A program made the translations under genes and the position numbers. From the NCBI GenBank assembly GCA_046757925.1, contig JBHHZE010000054.1, forward strand, positions 1 through 19,692: 19,692 bases of DNA. Direction: 5' to 3'. Origin of the DNA: JAZDCZ01 sp046757925. GTDB lineage: Bacteria > Gemmatimonadota > Gemmatimonadetes > Gemmatimonadales > GWC2-71-9. The notes beneath the pieces are model-generated. The model saw only the letters and a program-made list of their open reading frames with translations. It did not search any database and was not told the DNA's origin. Each line of letters starts with the position of its first letter. Positions within the stretch are counted from its first letter, which is position 1. Shown here piece by piece: positions 6,929 through 15,198 of this stretch.

Positions 6929-9900
6929 CTGCGCCCAACTTCGCCAACGGTCCGTTCGATTCCGTCTCGGGCCTGCGCGCGCCACACCTCAATCTCGGGT
7001 CCACCGCGCTCCCAATAGCGCAGCGCGTTCGCGTAATGCCGTGCAGCGGCCATTCTGTCACCCCGGGTCTCCAGGAGTTGGCCCAACTCGAACGACGCGC
7101 GCGCGGTGTAGAAGCCGAGCCATGTGGTGGGTGGAACGAGCGACCGGAGAATGTTGATCGCGCTGTCCGGCTGACCGGTGGCACTGAGCAGCATCGCGTA
7201 GTGGAACCGCATTGCGGGTTCCGGATGCGTCTCGACCTGGTTCTCCGTGTGTATGCCCCACTGGTCGTGAGCCTTCGTGGCAGCCGCCAGCGCGGCAGCG
7301 TAGTCGTCCCGGCGCGCAAGCATTCTCGCTTCCAGGTCGTTAGAAAGTGCGGCCCGATAGTCGTCGAAGGTTTCCTCGCCCGGCAATGTCGCGAACGCCT
7401 CTTGCCAGCGGTGCGCCACGGCGGTGTCGCCATAGGTCGCGTGGTAAGCGCCAACGATCCACCCGTTCCACCACACGGGCCGCTGGTTGAAGTACGCTAG
7501 AGCCGAATCAGCAGGAATGTAGGCTTGGAGATCCGTGACGATCGAATCGGCTATCTCCCTGTCGCCGACGCCGGCGATCGCGGGAGCAACGAGGAGCCAC
7601 TTAACCCTCGTCTGTCCCCAATCCGGTGGACCCGCGCGCGGGGTGACCGTCGCGTATAGCTCCCGAAGGCTGCCGACCGCAGCCGCCATGCGCGCCTGCT
7701 CGTAGCGGATCGCGTCCCTGGGAACGCCCACACCCCGCTTGGCGAGCAGTCGCGCGAGCAGGAACTCATGCCGGTCGGGGCGATCGCGGCGCAGGACTCG
7801 CAGGATCGGGCGCCACTCCAATGGAGTGTAGTTCGCGATCGTGTCGGCAAGGCCCGTAAAACCGTCGTCGGAAACGCGCAGGGAGCGATATGCCAACCTG
7901 GCGCCGCGAACCAGCACGTTGGTGGTATCGGCCCGGCCAAGTAGATCGTTGTACCGATCGGCGATTTCGGGCGATTCGACAGCAAGCGCAAGCGTCGCCC
8001 TGAACACGAGGTTGGGTACGTGCGTGGAGTCGAGTTGGAGCGCACGATCACTGGCGACGATGGCGTCCCGTTCGTCGCTGCCGTACTGCCATCCATAGAC
8101 AGTGTGGTAATACACGAGCTTGGTCCATGCGTCGAAATCGGTGCTGTCGATTTCGAGGATTCGGGCTGCCGCCTCCGCCGCAGCTTTCCCGTCCGTTCGC
8201 ACCGACGCCAGCATCGACTTGACCCGCAGCCGGTTGCGCTCGCTCAGCGAGGCACCGTACTCGTCTGCACGCTCGGCGAGCTCCATGAACGAGAAGAACC
8301 CGCCTCGCATGGACGCGGCCCAGCTCTTGATCGTGATGGCGTCCGTCATCGCCAGAGCGAAGGTGGTGTCGAGAGCTAGCGCCGTATCGATCGCTTGGTC
8401 GGCCTCGTCTACCAGACCGCGTCGCATCGCCTCCTTGGCGTGCAGATAGGCTTTTAGTGCGCCCGCCGAACCGGTGGCGTAACGATCCAGCTCCGGAACG
8501 CTCGGCGCACTGTCGCGCCGCCAGACATTGGTGATGATGTCGACCGCGAGTCGCTGCACCAGGGCGCCGATACTATCCACCGAGCCCACGAGTGCGACCA
8601 CGCGCAATGGGTCCGAAGACCCGACCCGGTAGAGCCTAACCGCCAGGTTGAACGTGCCGGCTTCGGCGGTCAGCGAGCCGAGCACAAAGCGGTTTGCCCT
8701 CGCACGCCGTGCCAAACTCGCCGCCTCCTCCGGATCGGTGGGACTCACGGCGCGCGCACCGCGATCCGGGCGCAGCGATCCCCAGAGCGCCCACGGATCC
8801 GCCACCCGTACGCCCGGTGTCCCATCGAGTATCGTCGCGAGCAGATCGGGAAGTTGTTCGGACCATTGCAGGCCTTCGTCCGAGTTGGCCCTGAAGGGAA
8901 ACACGGCGAGACCGACACCATCGACGGCCGCGGGGGACCTAACGACGGCCGTGCGAACCACCACGGCAGCCAGCGCGACGGCGAGCGTGACTCCCGCGCC
9001 GGTGGCGATGCGACGCCAATTGCGCGGGCGCCTGATGGCGACGGTCGGTCGAGTGACCGGCACTCCCGTCGACAAGCCCTCGAGCACCTGCCTGAAATCG
9101 TATGCCGTCGAAAACCGGTCGGCCGGTGCCCTCGCAAGCGATTTCCGGAGGATGGCATCGAGCTCGGGACCCACCGTCGAGCGCACGTCCGCCAGCGATG
9201 GCACCTCGTCGGTCAGCTTCTTGGTGAGGACGGCCTGCGCGGTCGGCCCGGTGTGGGGGGGCACGCCACCCAACATCTCATACATCACGCACCCCAGGGA
9301 ATAGAGGTCGCTACGCCCGTCGATCTTTTCCCCGCTCGCTTGCTCGGGACTCATGTACTCCACTGTGCCCACGACCATACCCGACCTGGTGAGCCGCTTG
9401 CCCCCAAGCTGCGAGACCGCACGCCCCACGCCGAAATCCACGATCAGGGCGTGATCGCCCGAAAGCATGATGTTTTCCGGTTTGATGTCCCGGTGCACCA
9501 CACCTCTGCTGTGCGCGTAGCTCAGCCCGTCCGCTACCTCGGCACCGATCCGAACCGCATCATCCACGGGGAGTTGGCCCTCGCGGGTCATGCGAGCCCT
9601 CAAGGATTCTCCTTCGACGTAGGGCATCACGTAATAGAGGAAGCCGCCGGCCTGACCGGAGTCGTAGAGGGGCAGGATATGCGGGTGGTGAAACTGTGCG
9701 GCGATATCGATCTCGCGGAGGAAGCGTTCGGGGCCTAGCGAACCTCCCAGTTCTGCATGCAGCACCTTGACCGCGACCTTCCGCTTGTGCTTGAGATCCT
9801 CTGCCAAGTAGACGGTCGCCATGCCGCCCTCGCCAATGCCCCGCTCCAGGCGATAGCGGTCCGCCAACGCAGCGGAGAGCCGTGCGTCAATTTCGGTCAC
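6925..9900 (-). CDS. transmembrane serine/threonine protein kinase with C-terminal TPR-like sensor region, 991 aa
   Basis: A Pkn/Hanks-type kinase. Numbered from the GTG at 9900, it shows the Gly-loop G23-E-G-G-M-A-T-V30, K45 in VAVK, αC E63, H136-R-D138, N143, D155-F-G157 and SPEQ (about 184-187), so it should be active. One membrane segment follows (about 299-321), then a region beginning GLAVFPF that resembles the TolB-like output domain, then long helical TPR-like repeats to the end, presumably outside the membrane. The frame extends to an ATG at 9948, but GTG 9900 is preferred. GGAGAG lies 8 bases before it, and its start (VTEIDARLSAALADRY) lines up with the starts of the other kinases in the window. 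Its stop overlaps the next kinase start as ATGA, implying translational coupling. Confidence 0.92.
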   Translation of the reverse strand: MTEIDARLSAALADRYRLERGIGEGGMATVYLAEDLKHKRKVAVKVLHAELGGSLGPERFLREIDIAAQFHHPHILPLYDSGQAGGFLYYVMPYVEGESLRARMTREGQLPVDDAVRIGAEVADGLSYAHSRGVVHRDIKPENIMLSGDHALIVDFGVGRAVSQLGGKRLTRSGMVVGTVEYMSPEQASGEKIDGRSDLYSLGCVMYEMLGGVPPHTGPTAQAVLTKKLTDEVPSLADVRSTVGPELDAILRKSLARAPADRFSTAYDFRQVLEGLSTGVPVTRPTVAIRRPRNWRRIATGAGVTLAVALAAVVVRTAVVRSPAAVDGVGLAVFPFRANSDEGLQWSEQLPDLLATILDGTPGVRVADPWALWGSLRPDRGARAVSPTDPEEAASLARRARANRFVLGSLTAEAGTFNLAVRLYRVGSSDPLRVVALVGSVDSIGALVQRLAVDIITNVWRRDSAPSVPELDRYATGSAGALKAYLHAKEAMRRGLVDEADQAIDTALALDTTFALAMTDAITIKSWAASMRGGFFSFMELAERADEYGASLSERNRLRVKSMLASVRTDGKAAAEAAARILEIDSTDFDAWTKLVYYHTVYGWQYGSDERDAIVASDRALQLDSTHVPNLVFRATLALAVESPEIADRYNDLLGRADTTNVLVRGARLAYRSLRVSDDGFTGLADTIANYTPLEWRPILRVLRRDRPDRHEFLLARLLAKRGVGVPRDAIRYEQARMAAAVGSLRELYATVTPRAGPPDWGQTRVKWLLVAPAIAGVGDREIADSIVTDLQAYIPADSALAYFNQRPVWWNGWIVGAYHATYGDTAVAHRWQEAFATLPGEETFDDYRAALSNDLEARMLARRDDYAAALAAATKAHDQWGIHTENQVETHPEPAMRFHYAMLLSATGQPDSAINILRSLVPPTTWLGFYTARASFELGQLLETRGDRMAAARHYANALRYWERGGPEIEVWRAQARDGIERTVGEVGRR

Positions 9901-10036
9901 CGACGCCACTCTCCGCGGGCATCCACGAGCAAACTCGCGGCTCGGCATCTGTCGGTAAACTGACGCTCCACTTCAGCCGTCATAGATGCGGGAGTGTCGA
10001 GGTGGCGCCCGATCATGTGCAGCTGTGCGACACCAG

Positions 10037-10540
10037 TCACCCTGCCCCCCGTATCCGCTTCGTCAGCGCCGGCTCTAAACCCATGAGTCTGGCGTAGAGC
10101 GTGAGCTGACCACGGTGATACATCTCCTGGGCGATCCCATGGTGCAACCATTGCATCCGCGTCCAGTGACTGCCGTCGAAGTTCTCGATCTCACCGTGCA
10201 TCATCTCCTCACCGCACGCTCGAAACTTCGCCTCCGCATCGTCCAGCTGTGACGCGAGCAACGACAGCAGCTCCTTCTTGGTGTGCGCGTCATACACCGA
10301 TGACGCATACATAGCGAGCAACTCGGGCCAGGGTGCCCTTTTGAGATCCGTATCCAGTCGCGTGAGCTCGCCGGTCATCATCATGGCGACCTCGAGTACG
10401 TGCTGCACCTGCTCGCGCACACTTCGCACCTCCCGAGTCGGCCGGAAGTCGAACTTCGTCGCCGGGATGTTCTCCACCTCGGCGATGAGTCCCTCCCGCA
10501 CGTCTCGCCAGTTGGACAACGTCTCGTCCAGGAAACTCAC
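10037..10540 (-). CDS. DinB-like four-helix protein with altered metal site, 167 aa
   Basis: Length and pattern match the DinB/DfsB superfamily (four-helix bundle, often a divalent-metal thiol-transferase-like fold). H47 is in EQVQHVLEV, and the C-terminal signature YHRGQL is at 141-146. In the usual motif H-E-x-H-H-R-G-Q two histidines bind metal; here it reads Q138-E-M-Y141-H142-R-G-Q, so two expected ligands are replaced. The GTG at 10540 overlaps the stop of a truncated kinase fragment (GTGA, 10537-10540), and GGAGG lies about 8-10 bases upstream inside that fragment. No signal peptide is seen. The role is unknown. Confidence 0.88.
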   Translation of the reverse strand: MSFLDETLSNWRDVREGLIAEVENIPATKFDFRPTREVRSVREQVQHVLEVAMMMTGELTRLDTDLKRAPWPELLAMYASSVYDAHTKKELLSLLASQLDDAEAKFRACGEEMMHGEIENFDGSHWTRMQWLHHGIAQEMYHRGQLTLYARLMGLEPALTKRIRGAG

Positions 10541-10740
10541 CCGCTCCCACCTCCTTCCTTCCCATTAGCCTGCTCCACCGGCCAATCCCCGGCCGCCTCG
10601 ACGATAGCGCCCACCTTCACGTACGGCTTTCTTGTGTCTTCGGCGAGATAAACAGTGGCCATGCCACTGGCGCCGAGGTGGCGTTCGATCTTGTACCGGT
10701 CGGCGAGGGCGGTCGAGAGTCGGGCCCGCGCGTCCATCAT
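10537..10740 (-). pseudogene. truncated serine/threonine kinase N-terminus coupled to the DinB-like gene
   Basis: A 67-codon frame opening MMDARARLSTALADRY with KIERHLGASGMATVYLAED, the kinase start and Gly-loop (E of GEGG changed to A-S). It then departs from the family after about 38 residues and ends KEGGGSG. It has no catalytic residues. It starts with ATG 10740, preceded by AAGGTGG, and ends at 10537 with a 4-base GTGA overlap into the DinB-like gene, so it may act as a translated leader. It lies 169 bases after the stop of the kinase at 10910. Confidence 0.85.
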
Positions 10741-10909
10741 CCGCCCACCTTCTCTCGCAACAGGGTCAGGAAATTGCGGATCAACACTACTTGGCCGGGG
10801 CCTCATACTCCTTGCGAATAACAATGCATTTCCGCGCCGAATGCGGTTGCGGCCCAGTGCTGGACCGGGTCCGGTTAACCCCGCCAAGTGACGCCTCCGC
10901 TACAGTTGA

Positions 10910-13900
10910 CTATCTACCGCCCTCGCGAACCAACCTCGCAAGCCTCCCCGCTATCTGGTCAACCTCCGGCTGCAATTCGGCATCAGCGTTCTTCCACAGA
11001 TCCACGAACTCGTCGTAGTAATGAATGGCTTTCTCTCGTTCGCCGCGCAGCTCGTAGATCTCGCCGAGTCGTCGATAGGTGGATGCCAGGGCATAGTGTT
11101 CGTTCAACGGATTCCACAACCCCGGGGTGTCTGCCACCCGTTGATACCAACTCAGCGCCGAGTCACCTTGTCCCCACGCATCGAACGTCGTCGCGAGTTC
11201 GAACATGCCGCAATTCGAACAGTTATCATGGTCGGTCAGCCATGCTCGAAAGTGCTGGATCGCCGTCGTGGTATCCCCCTCGGCGAGCGCCAACCGGCCG
11301 CGGGCAGGGTGTCGCACGTGGTCCCGTCGCTGGAGCTGCGCGTCAACTTCGCGGTTGAACTCGTTCTCGAGAGCGCGTGCGCGACCTGTTTCGCCCGCCT
11401 CGGCAAAGAACCGGATCAAGTGAGCGTAGGGACGGTCCGTGGGTTCCATCTCGGCTAGCGGGTGCTGCGCCAGTGCCGCGTCTACAGTTGCGATCGCGGC
11501 AGCACGATCCTGCCGGTACCGGAGGTCGATGAGTGCCAAGTCGGTCGCGTCGATGACGGCGCTGCCACCGATACCTCGTTCCACGCTGATTCGCATCGCG
11601 CGCCGTCGGAACGCCTGCCCAGCAGCCAATTTGCCCATGGCCTCGTTGCTCGTCGCGCGTGCCGTCTCGCCCCACCACCGCCACACCAGGCTCCTTGGCT
11701 TGGACTCGAGGAACTCGCGCATCAGTGAGTCCATGGCTTGATAGTCCCGCTCTACACCAGGTATCCAGGCCACCTGGTACTCCGGGCTCGGATTTCCCGG
11801 CAGGTCAGAAAGACTTCTCACAACGAGTTCCTTCGCCTCATCGATCCGGCCTTGGCCGATGAGAGCCTCGATGAGATTGAAGTACAGCACGTCAATAGGT
11901 CTGATCTGAAGTCCACGGCGGGTCAGCGCCTCCGCCTCGGCGTATTGGCCGAGGACATTGAGCTGCGACGCCAGGTTGTTCAGCGCCGTGATGTTGTCCG
12001 GATCGCGCTCGAGGATGAGCCTATACACCCGGATCGTCTCGACCCGATCGAACACGGCCGAGTAGTAATAGAATGCTTCAGCATTCAGACGCTCGACCTG
12101 TGGGAGCCGGTCCCGATGCACAAAAGCCTTGGTTGCCGCATCGACCGTCAGCGAAGGTGACACGCCCGAGTTACCATAAATGACCGCGATCTTGCGCCAC
12201 GCCATGGCGAAGGCCGTATCAATAGAGACAGCCTCCTTGAGTAGCGACAGAGCCCGATCGGCGTCACCTTCGATCTCGCTGGCACGTGTCGCCCGGGAAT
12301 ACAGTTCGAGCGCGTCGAGCGAGGCCGTGGTCACCTGTTCAAGGGAGGGAGCAGACCGAATCGTCTTCAACGATTCGCCGATGCGCTCGCGCAGCCGTCG
12401 CGACAACTTGTTGATTGCCGGTATGATCTCATCCGAATTGCCGGCGGTCTCGCGCAAGGCGATCAGATCGGTCTCGTCCTCCGGCGATACGAGCCGAACC
12501 GAGATGACCGCCCCGGAGCCGATGGGATTGATCTCGCCCGCGATGACCGCCTTGACGCCCTCCCGCGTAGCGATCTCCCGTGCAACGGCCAACTCGAGCG
12601 ATGCTTGAGGCTCCCGCTGCATCCGTTCGAGCACCGATCGGACATCGCCGGCCGGCATGAGCGTCACGACCGGGGACTGCCCAATATCGACGCGGAACAG
12701 CTCGGTGATGGAAGTCGCGAGCGCGCTGTCGCCTGCCTGATGGACGAAGTCGGAGAGGATCACCACCTCCCTCTCTCCGAGTACGCCGGAGGATACGAGC
12801 GTCGCCGCCGGGCCAATGCCGAGGAACCGTGAGGCCATGAACGCCGCCGCCACTAGGCCCAGTCCGGCAAAGGCCACTCCACCACCAAAGATGGTCTTCT
12901 TCCACCTGAAGTGACGCTCCAGGCCGACCGGTGTCCTCGGGTGGATTCCCGTAGCACTTGCCATTGCCCGCTTCCGCTCGTGATGGCCCGTCACGAGCAC
13001 GATGGGAAGCCCCATGCCCAGCAGTCCGATCGCGCCCACAAACACCCAGGTCGGTAGCCCGAACGCTTGCACGAGCGCCCATACGATGGCGAGCACGCCA
13101 ACCGACGCGAGCGCGAAGAGTCCGGTCACACGGACCGGGTGCGCTTGCCGAGCCGCAGCGGCATAGTCCACGGCCGGTAGGGGCTGCGTCCCGGTCGGCG
13201 TCAGCCCTCCACTCGACGTGAGCAGCGCCTCGAGGTGTGGGACCAACTCTTCGGCTTTCTGGAATCGGTCAGCCGCTTTCTTCTCCAGGCAACGCATAAC
13301 GACTGCGTTGAGCTCGGGCGACACGGCCTCACGGCGTGATGTCACCGGCGTCACCGGCTCGGTTACGTGCATCGACAACACTGCTTGCGGACTGGGGCCC
13401 GTGAATGGTGGTTCGCCGGTCAGCATCTCGTAGGCCATCGCCCCCAGCGCGTAGATGTCGGCCCGGTGATCCACGTTGGGATCCGCCACCGCTTGCTCGG
13501 GGGCCATGTACGCCGGGGTGCCAAGTGCCACGCCGAGCGACGTCAACGACGATTCACCGGTCGACGAACTAACCGCTTTGGCCACACCGAAGTCGGTGAC
13601 AACCGCGTGTCCCTCGCTCAGCAGCACGTTGTCCGGTTTGATGTCGCGGTGCACTACCCGATTGCGGTGGGCGTACGCGAGGGCGTCGGCCACCTCGCGA
13701 AGGATGCGCGCCGCTTCGCCGACGGGCAGCTCGCCCTCGCGTGCCAAACGATCGCGCAGCGATTGCCCTTCGATGTAGGGCATCGCGTAATACAGGAGAT
13801 CGTCTTTCGATCCCGCGGCGAGGACTGGGACTACGTGAGGATGCTGTAGTCGTGCCGCCAGCTGGATCTCCCTCTTGAAGCGGTCGATGCTGACGCCGGC

Positions 13901-14056
13901 TCCCATTTCCGGAGGGAGCACCTTGATGACCACCCGCCGACCCAGTTCCACTTCGTCGGCCAGAAAAACGCGCGACATCCCGCCGCCACCCAGCTCTCGC
14001 TCGATACGGTACGCGTCACCGACGGCTGCCTGCAGGCTGCTGTGAAGTCCGCTCAC
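10910..14056 (-). CDS. polytopic membrane serine/threonine kinase–TPR receptor, 1048 aa
   Basis: The kinase motifs are complete: G23-G-G-G-M-S-R-V30, K45 (VVIK), αC E63, H136-R-D138, N143, D155-F-G157 and APEQ (185-188). Three membrane segments follow, unlike the single one of its neighbour: about 310-332, 337-358 and 390-410. The middle of the protein (from about 430) resembles the TolB-like domain of this family (VVILSDFVHQAGDSALA, VKAVIAGEI). The C-terminal half is TPR-like repeats with an odd CSNC pair near residue 950. The GTG at 14056 overlaps the stop of a 44-codon upstream ORF (GTGA) and has AAAGGA about 7 bases before it. It probably senses an external or envelope signal through the TPR part and phosphorylates cytoplasmic targets; the targets are unknown. 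Confidence 0.92.
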   Translation of the reverse strand: MSGLHSSLQAAVGDAYRIERELGGGGMSRVFLADEVELGRRVVIKVLPPEMGAGVSIDRFKREIQLAARLQHPHVVPVLAAGSKDDLLYYAMPYIEGQSLRDRLAREGELPVGEAARILREVADALAYAHRNRVVHRDIKPDNVLLSEGHAVVTDFGVAKAVSSSTGESSLTSLGVALGTPAYMAPEQAVADPNVDHRADIYALGAMAYEMLTGEPPFTGPSPQAVLSMHVTEPVTPVTSRREAVSPELNAVVMRCLEKKAADRFQKAEELVPHLEALLTSSGGLTPTGTQPLPAVDYAAAARQAHPVRVTGLFALASVGVLAIVWALVQAFGLPTWVFVGAIGLLGMGLPIVLVTGHHERKRAMASATGIHPRTPVGLERHFRWKKTIFGGGVAFAGLGLVAAAFMASRFLGIGPAATLVSSGVLGEREVVILSDFVHQAGDSALATSITELFRVDIGQSPVVTLMPAGDVRSVLERMQREPQASLELAVAREIATREGVKAVIAGEINPIGSGAVISVRLVSPEDETDLIALRETAGNSDEIIPAINKLSRRLRERIGESLKTIRSAPSLEQVTTASLDALELYSRATRASEIEGDADRALSLLKEAVSIDTAFAMAWRKIAVIYGNSGVSPSLTVDAATKAFVHRDRLPQVERLNAEAFYYYSAVFDRVETIRVYRLILERDPDNITALNNLASQLNVLGQYAEAEALTRRGLQIRPIDVLYFNLIEALIGQGRIDEAKELVVRSLSDLPGNPSPEYQVAWIPGVERDYQAMDSLMREFLESKPRSLVWRWWGETARATSNEAMGKLAAGQAFRRRAMRISVERGIGGSAVIDATDLALIDLRYRQDRAAAIATVDAALAQHPLAEMEPTDRPYAHLIRFFAEAGETGRARALENEFNREVDAQLQRRDHVRHPARGRLALAEGDTTTAIQHFRAWLTDHDNCSNCGMFELATTFDAWGQGDSALSWYQRVADTPGLWNPLNEHYALASTYRRLGEIYELRGEREKAIHYYDEFVDLWKNADAELQPEVDQIAGRLARLVREGGR

Positions 14057-14187
14057 CCTATTCCTTTGCAGCTAATTGCTCCAAAATACCGGAGGTGGAA
14101 GGTCGGGACTAGGGTCGGCGCCTCATATGCGCAGGAACGGGATCTCGGATTAGGTGCGGTCGAGAGACGGGCAACGACGTTGGTCAT
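14053..14187 (-). pseudogene. short upstream ORF made from a kinase start, coupled to the 1048-aa kinase
   Basis: ATG at 14187 opens MTNVVARLSTAP, matching the first 11-12 residues of the kinases here (for example MSEITSKLSTAL), then diverges and stops at 14053. Its stop and the GTG start of the downstream kinase share GTGA. The leader GCATCTTA just upstream also occurs before the starts at 18244 and 19300. It could be a relic of a deleted kinase or a working leader peptide. Confidence 0.6.
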
Positions 14188-14243
14188 GGTCCGATAAGAT
14201 GCGATATAATCGGGGCCTTCGCGAGGAGTCGAGCAATAGGCTT

Positions 14244-14657
14244 CTAAGTTCCGATCCACTGAACTGACACGATCGATTCCACCAGATGGAATTCGGGATC
14301 GCCGGTTACGACCCTGGCCTCGACCTCCCGGGCCAAGGCAACGGCAAAGGCATCTGCGTAGGCCAATGAAAAACTTGCCTTTACGTGTGCTGCCGCAAAC
14401 GTGAGAGCACGATCAGCATCGACGACTTGGAGAGGTAATCGATCGATCAACGCTAGTGCACGATGTGCCGCCTCCAGGCTGCGCTCTCGCTCGGTGATGT
14501 AGGCGACCTCACCGAAACTCACGATCGACAGCCACAGCTGAGCCCGTTGCCGTTGCGCCTGGCGCAGCAGCCGCTCAACCTCCTTACCACCCACCTCATC
14601 GCCGAGATACGCCAGCAGGGCGTAGGAGTCTAAGACATACCTAGCGCTTGCGATCAC
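14244..14657 (-). CDS. vapC: PIN-domain toxin (VapC-like), 137 aa
   Basis: The PIN-fold acidic set is visible: D10 in YVLDSYALLAYL, E50 in SFGEV, D102 in AYADAFAVALA and D120 in VVTGDPEF. This fits a Mg-dependent ribonuclease toxin that cuts tRNA or rRNA. The GTG at 14657 overlaps the antitoxin gene by 17 bases, as is usual for type II pairs. The length is normal for the family. Confidence 0.93.
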   Translation of the reverse strand: MIASARYVLDSYALLAYLGDEVGGKEVERLLRQAQRQRAQLWLSIVSFGEVAYITERERSLEAAHRALALIDRLPLQVVDADRALTFAAAHVKASFSLAYADAFAVALAREVEARVVTGDPEFHLVESIVSVQWIGT

Positions 14658-14883
14658 GCTTACGCTCTCGCGCTCTCTCCTTCAAGAGTGCCGGACCCAA
14701 GCCCTTCTTGCCTCGCAATGCCCCGCGACCGGCTCGTACCGGATTCCCCTCAGCCGGCACCAAGCTGAGCACGCCCCCGTAATCGACGACGTGGACTGAG
14801 TCACCGGGCTCGATGTGGTACTTGCGCCGCAGGGTGGCCGGAATCACGATCCAACCCTTTGCAGAGACCTTGGCGGTTTCCAT
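14641..14883 (-). CDS. vapB: AbrB/SpoVT-type antitoxin (VapB-like), 80 aa
   Basis: The N-terminal swapped-hairpin DNA-binding domain is clear: AKVSAKGWIVIPATLRRKYHI followed by EPGDSVHVVDYGG. The basic C-terminal tail (ERARERKRDRKR) would contact the toxin. ATG at 14883 has AGGTGA about 7 bases upstream. It is first of the pair and is expected to repress its own promoter through the palindrome at 14900-14927. Confidence 0.92.
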   Translation of the reverse strand: METAKVSAKGWIVIPATLRRKYHIEPGDSVHVVDYGGVLSLVPAEGNPVRAGRGALRGKKGLGPALLKERARERKRDRKR

Positions 14884-14899
14884 AATAGATCACCTGTCA

Positions 14900-14927
14900 G
14901 TTATACATTATTATATGAAAGTATAAC
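14900..14927 (-). promoter_or_regulatory. palindromic operator and -10 of the toxin–antitoxin pair
   Basis: GTTATAC (14900-14906) and GTATAAC (14921-14927) are a perfect 7-bp inverted repeat separated by 14 bp. The spacer, read on the minus strand, contains TATAAT. The site lies 16 bases before the antitoxin start, so antitoxin binding would cover the -10 region. This fits autoregulation by AbrB-type antitoxins. Confidence 0.75.
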
Positions 14928-15060
14928 ATTAGATTCGTGCATCGCCAGGGTGAATCTCACACACGTGTAATCTCATGTTAAGAACCAGTTACGAGGTAAC
15001 CATTCTTGCGCACCCTGGCACAAAAGAAACCGGGCTATCTCTATCATCACTCCTGTTATA

Positions 15061-15123
15061 GAGTCGAGCCCTGACGAGGGCTCGCTCGGCCAAGAAAAGC
15101 ATCCTTAAGGATGCACTTCCCGC
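15061..15123 (+). repeat. two-stem intergenic element, copy 1
   Basis: The order is GAGT, then the stem CGAGCCC-TGACGA-GGGCTCG extended by GAG/CTC across a bulged T, then the conserved CTCGGCCAAG, then the perfect 16-bp palindrome GCATCCTTAAGGATGC (15099-15114), then ACTTCCCGC. It matches copy 2 at 17196-17256 almost base for base except in the first stem, where two pairs differ yet still pair. It sits upstream of the DUF4173 gene promoter. The orientation is unknown. Confidence 0.85.
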
Positions 15124-15142
15124 ATCGAGCATCGCCCTCAAG

Positions 15143-15172
15143 TTGACTTTGTATTACAAAGTACTTTATCTT
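15143..15172 (+). promoter_or_regulatory. promoter with 17-bp inverted-repeat operator for the DUF4173 gene
   Basis: -35 TTGACT (15143-15148) and -10 TATCTT (15167-15172) are spaced 18 bp. The perfect palindrome ACTTTGTA-T-TACAAAGT (15146-15162) overlaps the -35 and spacer, where a dimeric repressor would block polymerase. The start codon at 15199 is 26 bases past the -10. No gene for a matching regulator lies next to it in this window. Confidence 0.75.
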
Positions 15173-15198
15173 GTGAAACCTACAACCCCGGCACCCCC

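Noticed and set aside
8854..9738. Plus-strand 294-codon frame inside the kinase gene, and similar frames at 6844-7500 and 15288-16004
   Set aside because: Antisense or off-frame shadows of strongly coding GC-rich genes; their translations look like reading-frame noise.
9901..9948. Upstream ATG (9948) as start of the 991-aa kinase
   Set aside because: The nearest ribosome-binding-like GGAG is too far upstream, and the extra 16 residues have no match in the sibling kinases.
9897..10151. Small minus-strand frame of 84 codons between the kinase and DinB-like genes
   Set aside because: It overlaps both neighbours out of frame, with no motif and no convincing start.
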